Source: Lonepinella sp042485795
Lineage (GTDB): Bacteria > Pseudomonadota > Gammaproteobacteria > Enterobacterales > Pasteurellaceae
Assembly: GCF_042485795.1 (NCBI RefSeq)
Contig: NZ_CP169368.1
Location: forward strand, 310,001-374,000
Length of the DNA: 64,000 nt
Direction of reading: 5' to 3'
Shown here: positions 25,852-34,528 of the stretch, one piece after another
Position numbering within the stretch: position 1 is the stretch's first letter
Layout of the letters: each line of letters opens with the position of its first letter
The notes under the pieces: model-generated
What the model was told of the DNA's origin: nothing
Databases searched by the model: none
Seen by the model: only the letters and a program-made list of their open reading frames with translations
Made by a program: the position numbers and the translations under genes

Positions 25852-27234
25852 ATGACCGCACTTTTTCAACAATTACCATCAGTAGATAAATTACTCAAAA
25901 CACCACAGGGTGAATTGCTAGTGGATCAATTTGGACATACGGCGGTCGTCAATATGATTCGTCAGATTTTGCAACTGGCTCGAGAGCAAATCAAAGAAAC
26001 ACAGCAACTTCCCAATTATTTCAACGATATTGACCATACAATTACGGAAATTCGTTATCAATTAATTCAACAAAACCAAGTACAAATTAAATCAGTGCAT
26101 AACCTAACAGGCACCGTGTTACACACGAATTTAGGACGTGCATTGTGGTCTGAAACCGCTCAACAAGCCGCTGTAAATGCTATGGCAGGTAATGTGGCAT
26201 TGGAATATGATTTAGAGATAGGAAAACGTAGTCATCGAGATCATTATATTAGTGAATTACTTAATCAACTTACGGGAGCGGAAGCGGCTTGTGTCGTGAA
26301 TAATAATGCAGCTGCAGTATTGTTAATGCTTGCCACCTTTGCACAAGGCAAAGAAGTGATTATTTCTCGTGGAGAACTGATTGAGATTGGCGGTGCATTT
26401 CGGATTCCTGATATTATGGCTCAAGCGGGATGTACACTGGTAGAAGTCGGCACCACTAATCGTACGCATTTAAAAGATTATCAAAACGCAATCAACGAGA
26501 ATACTGCTTTTCTGATGAAAGTACATAACAGTAATTATCAAATTTGTGGTTTTACCCATTCAGTTGAAGAACATAAACTTACCGAATTAGGTAAGCAATT
26601 TAATATTCCTGTGATTAGCGATCTTGGCTCTGGAGCATTAATTGATTTAACGCAGTACGGCTTACCAAAAGAACCAACAGTACAGGAAAAATTGGCACAA
26701 GGCGTGGACTTAATTTCTTTTTCTGGGGACAAACTGCTCGGCGGTGTGCAAGCTGGTATTATTGTGGGTAAGAAATCTCTTATTGATCAATTACAAGCAC
26801 ACCCACTTAAACGCGTTCTACGTTGTGATAAAGTGATTCTAGCTGGCTTAGAAGCCACCTTACGCCTGTATCTACAACCTGAAAAATTAATCGAAACCTT
26901 GCCAACCTTACGCTTACTCACTCAATCCATAGCACAATTAAATGAAAAAGCGGAACGAGTGAAAGAACAATTATCGCAATATTTGCCCGAATTTTCCCTG
27001 CAAATCGAAGCAAGTTATGCACAAATTGGTAGTGGTTCACAACCGTTAGCCAAAATTCCATCGGTTGCAGTCACCATAGCAAACCAAACTAACGGAAAAT
27101 TAACCGCACTTTTACAACGGCTAAAACAACTACCAACGCCAATAATTGCCAGAATGGAACAAGATAAAATTTGGTTGGATATACGTTCATTAGCAAATGT
27201 CGATCATCTGTTAGAGAGTTTACAAGCCTTATGA
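25852..27234 (+). CDS. selA: L-seryl-tRNA(Sec) selenium transferase
   Basis: 460 residues, normal length. The PLP lysine is K294 in FSGDKLLGGVQAG. HNLTGTVLHTNLGRALW and the RGELIEIGGAFRIPDIM stretch are diagnostic. Converts Ser-tRNA(Sec) to Sec-tRNA(Sec) with selenophosphate. The first codons (ATGACCGCACTTTTT) are an uptake signal used as coding sequence. Stop and selB start overlap as ATGA. Confidence 0.97.
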   Translation: MTALFQQLPSVDKLLKTPQGELLVDQFGHTAVVNMIRQILQLAREQIKETQQLPNYFNDIDHTITEIRYQLIQQNQVQIKSVHNLTGTVLHTNLGRALWSETAQQAAVNAMAGNVALEYDLEIGKRSHRDHYISELLNQLTGAEAACVVNNNAAAVLLMLATFAQGKEVIISRGELIEIGGAFRIPDIMAQAGCTLVEVGTTNRTHLKDYQNAINENTAFLMKVHNSNYQICGFTHSVEEHKLTELGKQFNIPVISDLGSGALIDLTQYGLPKEPTVQEKLAQGVDLISFSGDKLLGGVQAGIIVGKKSLIDQLQAHPLKRVLRCDKVILAGLEATLRLYLQPEKLIETLPTLRLLTQSIAQLNEKAERVKEQLSQYLPEFSLQIEASYAQIGSGSQPLAKIPSVAVTIANQTNGKLTALLQRLKQLPTPIIARMEQDKIWLDIRSLANVDHLLESLQAL

Positions 27235-29087
27235 TTATTGTTACTTCTGGTCACGTTGACCATGGCAAAACCGCCTTGTTGCAGGCATTAACTGGCACAA
27301 ATACTGCTCATTTACCCGAAGAAAAAAAACGTGGAATGACCATTGATTTGGGTTATGCTTATTTGCCCTTAGGTGATAAAACACTTGGATTTATTGATGT
27401 TCCCGGTCACGAAAAATTTTTGCCGAATATGTTGGCTGGCTTGGGGGGAATTCATTATGCCATGCTGATTATTGCCATTGATGACGGGATTCAAGCTCAA
27501 ACAGTGGAACATTTAGCCATTTTACGTCAGTTGCAACTCAATAAAATTCTGATCGTCTTAACCAAAGCTGATAAAGCGAGTTCAAGCCAGATCGATGCAC
27601 TTAAACACACAATCAAAGCTAATTACCACTCTTTAGCCGATAGCCCAATTTTCGTCACATCTGCGACTACCCAACAAGGCATCGCCGAATTACGTGATTT
27701 TTTAACTACACTGCCAAATTTAGCTGACCCCAATAAACCTTTCCGCTACGCTATCGACCGTATTTTTAGTGTAAAAGGGGCTGGTACAGTGGTCACTGGT
27801 ACAGCATTTAGTGGTAAGGTAAACATTGATGATGAGCTGTTTTTATCTAACGGCGAAAGAGTCCGCGTGAAAAATATTCATGCCCAAAATCAACCGAGTA
27901 AACAAGGGTTGGCAGGACAACGGTTAGCATTAAATATTCATACTGATATTGAGCGTAGCTCAATTCAACGGGGGGACTGGTTATTTAATCAACCACCACA
28001 ATTTGCCACAGATCGCATTACCGTTCAGCTTAATCCAGAAATACCTTTAGCAGAAAACCAAGCGATACATCTTTATCATGCGACTAATCATACTGTTGGT
28101 AAATTGTCTTTGCTCACAACAAAAACGTTACCACCACAAACACAAGCCTTAGCAGAAATTATCTTAGATAAATCGCTATTTTTGAGCTTTGCGGATAAAT
28201 TAATTTTACGCAGTGGCGATAATAAGCAATTAATTGCTGGAGCAAAAGTCATCGAAATTAACTCCCCCAAACGCCATAAACGCAGTGAAGTGCGGTTAAA
28301 ATTCTTACAGAATTTGCAACAAGCAGAAAATATCAATGACCGTATTGCACTATATTTACAACAAACTGCCGTTGAAGTGTCTTATTTATTATGGATTGAA
28401 CAGTTAAATGAAGCGGACTTAGCCACTATTTTGCAACAAAATCACGCTGTACGTTTTCAGCAATGGTGTTTTAATCAAGATTATCAAGCAGAAAAAAATC
28501 AGCAAATTTTGACCGCACTTTCCAATTATCATCAACAACATTCCGATCAAGTCGGCTTAGGCAAAGCTCGTTTATACCGCATTGCCACACTTAATCAGCC
28601 TGAAAAATTGATCTACCATTTTATAGATGAATTATTAGCTCAAGGGAAATTACAACAAACACGTGGCTGGTTGCATCTGCCTGAACATAAAATTGAGTTT
28701 AATGCAGAAGAACAAGCCTTATGGAAATTGGTGCTAGACGAATTTGTGCAACAAAATGGGCAACCGTTGTGGGTGAGAGATATGGCAAATGCCTTATCCA
28801 TTGATGAAAACCAAATGCGAAATTTTTGTTATAAAGCGGGAAAATTAGGCTATTTAACCCCGATTATCAAGGATCGTTTTTTCTTAACCGAAAACCTATA
28901 TGCCCACGCCAAAGTCATCAAGCAATTAATTGCAAAACAAGGGGATATTTGTGTCAATCAATTACGAGATGAACTCCAATTTGGACGCAAACTCACTGTG
29001 CAATTAATTGAATATTTTGACCGTTGCGGATTATTAAGACGTAAAGGCAATGTACATATTTTGCGAGATGGGGAAATGTTTGATTAA
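27231..29087 (+). CDS. selB: Selenocysteine-specific elongation factor
   Basis: 618 residues from the ATG at 27231 (overlapping the selA stop); an upstream frame extension to 27171 lies wholly inside selA and is rejected. The GTPase G1 is GHVDHGKTALL, G3 is DVPGHEKFLPNM, G4 is LTKADKA. Beta-barrel domains follow and the last ~250 residues are the four winged helices that bind the SECIS hairpin. Delivers Sec-tRNA(Sec) to UGA. With selA and tRNA-Sec, it shows that the organism makes selenoproteins. Confidence 0.97.
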   Translation: MIIVTSGHVDHGKTALLQALTGTNTAHLPEEKKRGMTIDLGYAYLPLGDKTLGFIDVPGHEKFLPNMLAGLGGIHYAMLIIAIDDGIQAQTVEHLAILRQLQLNKILIVLTKADKASSSQIDALKHTIKANYHSLADSPIFVTSATTQQGIAELRDFLTTLPNLADPNKPFRYAIDRIFSVKGAGTVVTGTAFSGKVNIDDELFLSNGERVRVKNIHAQNQPSKQGLAGQRLALNIHTDIERSSIQRGDWLFNQPPQFATDRITVQLNPEIPLAENQAIHLYHATNHTVGKLSLLTTKTLPPQTQALAEIILDKSLFLSFADKLILRSGDNKQLIAGAKVIEINSPKRHKRSEVRLKFLQNLQQAENINDRIALYLQQTAVEVSYLLWIEQLNEADLATILQQNHAVRFQQWCFNQDYQAEKNQQILTALSNYHQQHSDQVGLGKARLYRIATLNQPEKLIYHFIDELLAQGKLQQTRGWLHLPEHKIEFNAEEQALWKLVLDEFVQQNGQPLWVRDMANALSIDENQMRNFCYKAGKLGYLTPIIKDRFFLTENLYAHAKVIKQLIAKQGDICVNQLRDELQFGRKLTVQLIEYFDRCGLLRRKGNVHILRDGEMFD

Positions 29088-29108
29088 TCAATATGGCTTA
29101 AAGCAAAA

Positions 29109-29135
29109 TGACCGCAAATGTGCGGTCAAAATTTT
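29109..29135. terminator. Short uptake-signal-like hairpin between selB and the alcohol dehydrogenase gene
   Basis: GACCGCA (29110-29116) pairs with TGCGGTC (29121-29127) across 4 nt, followed by AAAATTTT. It sits between two convergent genes and can serve both. Confidence 0.7.
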
Positions 29136-29150
29136 GCCTAATTCTACAAA

Positions 29151-30200
29151 TCATAAGCTATTTGCAACATCAATCACAAAACGATATTTCACATCGCTTT
29201 TTAGCATACGTTCATAAGCAGTATTGATGTCTGCCATATTAATCATTTCTACGTCCGACACGATATTATGCTCACCGCAGAAATCCAATAATTCTTGTGT
29301 TTCTTTAATGCCGCCAATCACAGAACCTGCGATAGAACGTCTGCCGAAAATCAATGGTGCAGTAGAAAATTCAGGGTGTTGCCCAATCAACCCTACAAAT
29401 ACCAAAGTACCATCTAATGCCAATGTCGGCATATAAGGGCTGACATCGTGGCTGTATGGCACGGTATCAATGATTAAATCAAACTGATTTGCTGCCGCTT
29501 GCATCTGCTCTTCATTGGTAGAAACGATGATTTGGCTTGCCCCTAAACGCAAAGCATCTTGCGATTTTGCAGGCGAACGGGTGAATAACGCCACTTCCGC
29601 ACCCAGTGCCTTTGCCAGTTTAATCGCCATGTGTCCTAGACCACCCAAACCTACAACTGCCACTTTTGAGCCTTTGCCTACATTCCAATGACGCAATGGC
29701 GACCAAGTAGTGATCCCAGCACATAATACTGGCGGTACCGCTTTGGTGTCTAAATTTTCAGGCACACTTAACACGAACGCTTCACTCACTACAATTTCTT
29801 TAGAATAGCCACCGTAAGTTGGTGTGTGATCGTGGCGATCGACACCGCCATAAGTTTGCGTTGAACCTTGTTCGCAGTACTGTTCTAAATCATGTTGACA
29901 AGGGTTACAAGTACGGCAAGAATCCACTAAACAGCCCACGCCGACCAGATCGCCAACTTTAAACTTGCTCACTTTTGAACCAACGGCTTTCACACGTCCA
30001 ACAATTTCATGTCCTGGCACAACAGGAAATTGCGACACGCCCCAGTCGTTACGAGCCATGTGTAAATCGGAATGGCACACACCTGTGTAAAGAATATCAA
30101 TTTGCACATCATCTGCACGCAAAGCACGGCGTGGTACATTAAAGGGAACAAGTGGCTGAGTGGCAGATAACGCAGCGAAGCCTTTTACAGTATAAGTCAT
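29151..30200 (-). CDS. Zinc-dependent NADP alcohol dehydrogenase (cinnamyl-alcohol-dehydrogenase type, YahK-like)
   Basis: 349 residues from the ATG at 30200, behind GGAGG; an in-frame TTG upstream is rejected. Catalytic zinc ligands are in GVCHSDLH and PGHEIVGRV, the structural zinc cysteines in CLVDSCRTCNPCQHDLEQYC, and the nucleotide fold is GLGGLGHMAIKLAKALGAEV. The family reduces a wide range of aldehydes. It is the last gene before selB's convergent end and 32 bp after the aldolase gene, probably the same transcript. Confidence 0.95.
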   Translation of the reverse strand: MTYTVKGFAALSATQPLVPFNVPRRALRADDVQIDILYTGVCHSDLHMARNDWGVSQFPVVPGHEIVGRVKAVGSKVSKFKVGDLVGVGCLVDSCRTCNPCQHDLEQYCEQGSTQTYGGVDRHDHTPTYGGYSKEIVVSEAFVLSVPENLDTKAVPPVLCAGITTWSPLRHWNVGKGSKVAVVGLGGLGHMAIKLAKALGAEVALFTRSPAKSQDALRLGASQIIVSTNEEQMQAAANQFDLIIDTVPYSHDVSPYMPTLALDGTLVFVGLIGQHPEFSTAPLIFGRRSIAGSVIGGIKETQELLDFCGEHNIVSDVEMINMADINTAYERMLKSDVKYRFVIDVANSL

Positions 30201-30232
30201 AAAAATTTCCTCCAATTAAATAATTGTTTAAA

Positions 30233-31018
30233 TTATAACACAGCTTTGTAGCTAGCTAAGGTGTTCATTGCCATTGTTTTGAGTAGCCCAGTGTCCGCAC
30301 CGACACCCAAAAAACGCACCCCCATATCCGCATATTTTTTCGCTTGTTCAGGGGTCAAGGCAATCGTCCCCACGATCACGCCAAGTTCTTGAATACGTTT
30401 AATCATATAATCCATCGCCTCGACCACTTCAGGGTGGAAAATATTCAAACCATGCCCCATATCCACAGCTAAATCAATCGGTCCTAAGAAAATCGCCCCC
30501 ACACCTTGGGTTTTCACAATGGCTTCAAGATTTTCCATTCCCTTTTTGCTTTCAATTTGCAAAATCATCATACTTTCGGCTTCAATGCGATCTTGATAAT
30601 CCATATAGGCACCAAAACGGCTGGCACGCACGGCAGGTGCACCCATTCCACGATTGCCACGACCTGGGTAGCTCGCCCAGTACATAATTTGTTCCGCTTC
30701 TTCGCCGGTTTCCACTTTGGGGAATATGATATTTTGCACGCCACTGTCCATTAACTGCTTGATAATGCCCGAACTGGCATCAGGCACACGCACCACTGGG
30801 GTCATTCCATAAGGGGCAATGGCACGGCAGGCATCTAAAATGGTTTGAATGGTATGCGGTCCGTGTTCTGCATCAATAAATAACCAGTCGTAATCGGTTG
30901 TCGCCAACACTTCTGCTACGTCTGCGGACGTAGTTTCAAAGCCGACACCAAATTGTAATTTGCCAGCTTCTACATTATGTTTGAAATGATTTTTTAAGTA
31001 ATCTTGTTGAATAGCCAT
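30233..31018 (-). CDS. HpcH/HpaI-family class II aldolase
   Basis: 261 residues. FIDAEHGPHTIQTI, VRVPD, FPKVETGEEAEQI and LGPIDLAVDMG are the family's metal and substrate segments (Glu and Asp metal ligands in IESKKGMENL and GPIDLAVD). Members cleave 4-hydroxy-2-oxo acids to pyruvate and an aldehyde. Together with the next gene, an aldehyde reductase, it could form a short pathway, but the substrate is not deducible. Confidence 0.92.
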   Translation of the reverse strand: MAIQQDYLKNHFKHNVEAGKLQFGVGFETTSADVAEVLATTDYDWLFIDAEHGPHTIQTILDACRAIAPYGMTPVVRVPDASSGIIKQLMDSGVQNIIFPKVETGEEAEQIMYWASYPGRGNRGMGAPAVRASRFGAYMDYQDRIEAESMMILQIESKKGMENLEAIVKTQGVGAIFLGPIDLAVDMGHGLNIFHPEVVEAMDYMIKRIQELGVIVGTIALTPEQAKKYADMGVRFLGVGADTGLLKTMAMNTLASYKAVL

Positions 31019-31138
31019 AATTTAAACTCTCTTGTATTGTTGATGTGTATAATTGTAATGGCTAAGGAAAATTTGGGGTAGCTTGATTGAGCAGGATATT
31101 TGCCTAATTCTCTAAATTTGCAAAAAGTCTAAAAAAAA

Positions 31139-31167
31139 CACCGCACTTTTATCAAAAAAGTGCGGTG
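31139..31167 (-). terminator. Uptake-signal pair terminator after the nitroreductase gene
   Basis: CACCGCACTTTT (31139-31150) pairs with AAAAGTGCGGTG (31156-31167) across 5 nt. On the minus strand it is followed by a T-run, so it ends the nitroreductase transcript. Confidence 0.85.
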
Positions 31168-31189
31168 AAAAATCCAATAACTTTCCCAA

Positions 31190-31840
31190 TCATGCTTTAG
31201 TAAAAATCACATCACCCGTCAAACGAGATTTTGGTAATTTTGCATTAAAATCCTCTTCCGCACGGTAGCCAAAAGCCACCACAGCCAACGAATGATAACC
31301 TTTTTCGCTCAAACCAAATTCAGCATCTAAAGTAGCAAAATCAGCCCCTTCCATTGGTACACTATCAACACCTAAGGCAGCCGCTGCCATTAAGGTGAAA
31401 CCTAAGTTTAGATACACCTGTTTAGCAAACCAAATTGGCTCATCTTTTAATTCTTCACGGTGAATATTTAAAAATAAACGGCGAACGTCATTACCTGCTT
31501 TTTTCTGGTCTGCCGTAGCATAACGACCGTCTTTATCTTCTTGTGCTAATACAGCTTTTAAAAATTCATCGCTGGCTTGGTTTAAACAAGCAAAAACAAC
31601 AACGTGTGAGGCATCTATTACTTTGTTTGCGTTAAATGGATAATTGGCAAATGCTTTGGCAATACGTGCTTTGCCTGCATCGTCATCGGCTATGATAAAA
31701 TGCCAAGGTTGGATATTCACGCTAGACGGGCTTTGACGTAACGCATCTTGAATTTCTGCCCAATCTTGAGCTGAAATTTTACGGTTTGCATCAAAGACTT
31801 TGGTTGAATAACGTTGTGCGGTAAAAGTTGAAGTTTTCAT
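31190..31840 (-). CDS. NfsB-like oxygen-insensitive NAD(P)H nitroreductase
   Basis: 216 residues, the NfsB length. FMN-binding segments are FTAQRYSTKVFD at the start, RQSPSSVNIQPWHFI near 35-50, and GVDSVPMEGADFATLDAEFGL near 160. Reduces nitro compounds and quinones by two-electron transfers. Own ribosome site and own terminator. It is part of a block of redox enzymes on the minus strand. Confidence 0.94.
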   Translation of the reverse strand: MKTSTFTAQRYSTKVFDANRKISAQDWAEIQDALRQSPSSVNIQPWHFIIADDDAGKARIAKAFANYPFNANKVIDASHVVVFACLNQASDEFLKAVLAQEDKDGRYATADQKKAGNDVRRLFLNIHREELKDEPIWFAKQVYLNLGFTLMAAAALGVDSVPMEGADFATLDAEFGLSEKGYHSLAVVAFGYRAEEDFNAKLPKSRLTGDVIFTKA

Positions 31841-31890
31841 TTGCTTTCCTTTTTTAGTGGGTTAATTTATAAAATATTATAAGGGATTTA

Positions 31891-32892
31891 CTATTCTTGT
31901 ACCAATTCATTTAACAGCTCATAGCTTCTATGCTGCTTATCTTCATCAAAAATATAACTCACCGCCATTAACTCTTCAAATTGCACTCGCTCACGCAAGG
32001 CATTTAATTGTTGTTTGACGGTATCAGGGCTACCAATAAGCGAGCAACTAGTCATAGCTTGCACCATAGCTTTTTCTTGCCCCATAAAAGGTAAATGAAA
32101 ACCTTGCCAAAGGGCTTTCTCACTTTCGAAAGGTGGTTGTACGGCGTTAGTTTGCCCAGTAACAACACCTAAAAATAGTTGAGTTTGGCTAGTAGCAAGG
32201 CTTTCGGCTTCACTATCAGTTTGTGCCACAATAGCATTTGCCCCCACGATCACATAAGGTCTGTCCAACACCGCAGACGGCTTAAACTCACGGCGATAAA
32301 TTTCTACTGCCATTTCTAAAAAACGTGGTGCAAAGTGTGAAGCAAAGGCATAAGGCAAACCAAGCTCGGCGGCTAAATAAGCAGATTCTGGGCTAGATCC
32401 TAAAATAATCATCGGCACATTTTGCCCGATTGCCATATAGGCTTTTACACTATCCTTGCGACTTTCTTCACTAAAATAACGGCGAAGTGTAGCAATATCT
32501 TCGGCAAAATCAGGATTAATATTGCCACGTCTTAACGCTGCTGCGGTCCGCATATCCGTTCCTGGGGCACGTCCTAAACCAATTTCTACTCGATTAGGAT
32601 AAAGCTGGCTTAACGTGCCATATTGTTCAGCAACCTGTAATGGGCTGTGATTAGGCAACATCACGCCCCCCGCTCCCACAACAATTTTCTGAGTATTTGC
32701 CAACGTATGCTGAATGAGTAATTGAGTAGAACTGCTCGCCATATTCGGCATATTGTGGTGTTCAGCAATCCAATAACGGCGAAAATTCAATCTTTCCGCC
32801 AGTTGGGCAAGGCGAGTCATGGCATCGACAGCTTGTACAAAATTTTGCCCTTGACGTAAGGGAACTAGATTTAATATTGAAAGATTAAGCAT
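31891..32892 (-). CDS. Luciferase-like (LLM class) flavin-dependent oxidoreductase
   Basis: 333 residues, close to E. coli YhbW. Family signatures: YWIAEHHNMPNMASSS near residue 40, NRVEIGLGRAPGTD near 95 and LPYAFASHFAPRF near 180. Uses FMNH2 or reduced flavin and oxygen on an unknown substrate. Two inverted repeats or motifs (32941-32968, 32978) lie just upstream, which could be control sites or the end of the ohr transcript. Confidence 0.93.
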   Translation of the reverse strand: MLNLSILNLVPLRQGQNFVQAVDAMTRLAQLAERLNFRRYWIAEHHNMPNMASSSTQLLIQHTLANTQKIVVGAGGVMLPNHSPLQVAEQYGTLSQLYPNRVEIGLGRAPGTDMRTAAALRRGNINPDFAEDIATLRRYFSEESRKDSVKAYMAIGQNVPMIILGSSPESAYLAAELGLPYAFASHFAPRFLEMAVEIYRREFKPSAVLDRPYVIVGANAIVAQTDSEAESLATSQTQLFLGVVTGQTNAVQPPFESEKALWQGFHLPFMGQEKAMVQAMTSCSLIGSPDTVKQQLNALRERVQFEELMAVSYIFDEDKQHRSYELLNELVQE

Positions 32893-32940
32893 GGGATTTC
32901 CTTATTTCAGTTGGACTGAAAACGTAAAAGCGCGGTGTAA

Positions 32941-32968
32941 TTTTGTTAATATTTTACCATTAACAAAA
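32941..32968. promoter_or_regulatory. Perfect 10-bp inverted repeat between ohr and the LLM oxidoreductase gene
   Basis: TTTTGTTAAT (32941-32950) and ATTAACAAAA (32959-32968) are exact inverses around an 8-nt spacer. AT-rich, without a good T-run, so an operator is as likely as a terminator. Confidence 0.5.
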
Positions 32969-32995
32969 CTATACCGCTTGCCTAATTATCTACTA

Positions 32996-33424
32996 TTAGA
33001 GATCAAACGACTGAATTAAATTCACGTGCAAGTGGGTTTCCACATTACCACGCACCGCATTGGAATATGGGCAAACTTGGTGTGTACGTTCAATCAACTG
33101 GCGAGCTTGATCTTCGTTGATGCCAGCCACTTCAATGGTAATATCAATGTCTAACGAGAATGTACCGTCTGGTTTTTGACCGATACCTACGCCGACTTTG
33201 CTTTTTGCTGATGTGGGTTTAATGCCTAATTGTCCAGACACCAAATTCATTGCACTATCAAAACACGCTGCATATCCCATGGCAAAAAGCTGTTCTGGGT
33301 TTGCCCCTTTTTTGTCAGTTTCTTGGAAAGAAACCAAATCAAAACCTAATGAACCGTCATCTAATTGTGTACGACCTGAACGTCCGCCAACCGCTGTGGC
33401 ACTGGTGCTGTAAAAAATTTTCAT
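32996..33424 (-). CDS. ohr: Ohr/OsmC-family organic hydroperoxide resistance protein
   Basis: 142 residues. The two redox cysteines are in MGYAACFDSAMN (about residue 55) and HQVCPYSNAVRGN (about residue 122), and the N-terminal YSTSATAVGGRSGR is the Ohr pattern. A thiol peroxidase that removes organic hydroperoxides in the cytoplasm. A dyad upstream (33468-33499) may be an operator; no OhrR (MarR) gene is adjacent. Confidence 0.95.
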   Translation of the reverse strand: MKIFYSTSATAVGGRSGRTQLDDGSLGFDLVSFQETDKKGANPEQLFAMGYAACFDSAMNLVSGQLGIKPTSAKSKVGVGIGQKPDGTFSLDIDITIEVAGINEDQARQLIERTHQVCPYSNAVRGNVETHLHVNLIQSFDL

Positions 33425-33467
33425 AACTTACTCCGATAATTTAAAGGGCGTTTTGCCCGTTTGGGTG

Positions 33468-33499
33468 AATATACTATTCCTCTTTGGAATGAGTATATT
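33468..33499. promoter_or_regulatory. Dyad symmetry upstream of ohr, candidate operator
   Basis: AATATACTATTCC (33468-33480) is matched, with one extra base, by GGAATGAGTATATT (33486-33499) across 5 nt, 44-75 bp before the ohr start. It contains TATACT and TATATT elements that could be a -10 region. Confidence 0.45.
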
Positions 33500-33572
33500 A
33501 TAGAATGAGTTAAAAATTTTGGTTAGCCTGTTTCGTTAGAAAACTTGCCTAATTCTATAAACTTGCAAATTC

Positions 33573-33620
33573 AAGCAAAAAAAAAGACCGCACATTTGCC
33601 TAATACTACAAAGTGCGGTC
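33573..33620 (-). terminator. Uptake-signal pair terminator after the 242-aa membrane protein gene
   Basis: GACCGCAC (33586-33593) pairs with GTGCGGTC (33613-33620); read on the minus strand it is followed by nine or more T. One copy of TTGCCTAAT lies in the loop. Confidence 0.8.
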
Positions 33621-33635
33621 AAAAAATAAAGAGTT

Positions 33636-34364
33636 TTACTCAGGCTTCGGCAACTTCCACACACTCACCCAGTGCCAAATCGCCACTGCCAAGCATACTG
33701 CCCCTAACACAAAGAACCACGGACGGTTAAAATAATCAGGGTCAGATGTGGTGTACATACCCAAGCCTTGTGGCAGGAAAGTCGCAATCGTGCCTAATAC
33801 GATAAAAAACGCCAAGCCCAGTTGCCCTTTTACTCGTTTGCGATGAGCCATAAAATGCAAAGCAGGTCCGATTGCCATTACTACATTCGTAGAAATAAAA
33901 ATGCAGAACATCAGCTTATCGCCCATAAAATCACGCACCGTACACAGCACCACAAAGCTCACCACGGTCATCGCAGCCACCCATAAAGTCGCTTGCTTAA
34001 CGGTTACAGGCTTATCGTAATACTTACCAAAAGTCTCTTGGCGTTCATATTTAATCGCTTCATACAGGGCGTGAATTTCAAAAATATTAAACGCCACCAT
34101 TCCCAGCCAAACCACTTGGAACACCAGCGAATCGTACTCGTGAAACCATTGATAAAACAGGGTTACAAATAAAAAATCGTGGGCTAAATAAAAGCAGTGC
34201 ATATACACCGGAAACGGCGACGGCTTGCCGCCGCGTGCCATAAAAAAGGCGTAAATATATTGAATAAATCCAAATCCCATAGCAAAAATCATCAAAGGGA
34301 TCATCAATTCAGGGGTGTTATTGAACTTGTCAATAATCAGATCAGCGTTATAACTGGTGTTCAT
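33636..34364 (-). CDS. Multi-pass membrane protein of unknown function
   Basis: 242 residues from the ATG at 34364 (a TTG one codon earlier is rejected). About seven hydrophobic segments can be seen, with many aromatic residues and several in-membrane His/Asp/Glu (MHCFYLAHDFLFV, WFHEYD, FEIHALYEAI). I do not recognise the family. It is transcribed away from the TetR gene at 34529, sharing a 164-bp gap that holds a long inverted repeat, so TetR control is likely. Confidence 0.82.
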   Translation of the reverse strand: MNTSYNADLIIDKFNNTPELMIPLMIFAMGFGFIQYIYAFFMARGGKPSPFPVYMHCFYLAHDFLFVTLFYQWFHEYDSLVFQVVWLGMVAFNIFEIHALYEAIKYERQETFGKYYDKPVTVKQATLWVAAMTVVSFVVLCTVRDFMGDKLMFCIFISTNVVMAIGPALHFMAHRKRVKGQLGLAFFIVLGTIATFLPQGLGMYTTSDPDYFNRPWFFVLGAVCLAVAIWHWVSVWKLPKPE

Positions 34365-34448
34365 CAATTTCTCTTGTTTATGTGAAAATTAAAAATGCTA
34401 TTTTAAAAATAACGCCCTGTATCCACAAGCAAGAATATTTGCAAATCC

Positions 34449-34492
34449 ACTGCATAAACATATAAAAATAGAATTTTGTAGGCTTATGCAGT
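34449..34492. promoter_or_regulatory. Inverted repeat in the divergent membrane-protein/TetR promoter region
   Basis: ACTGCATAA (34449-34457) and TTATGCAGT (34484-34492) are perfect inverses 26 bp apart. The position between divergent genes suits a regulator binding as two dimers or looping. Confidence 0.5.
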
Positions 34493-34528
34493 ACAATAAA
34501 GCAAATTCTCTAACAATAGGATTAGACG

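Noticed and set aside
27171..27230. A longer selB start
   Set aside because: The extra 20 codons lie wholly in the selA coding sequence and the family starts at MIIVTSGHVDHGKT.
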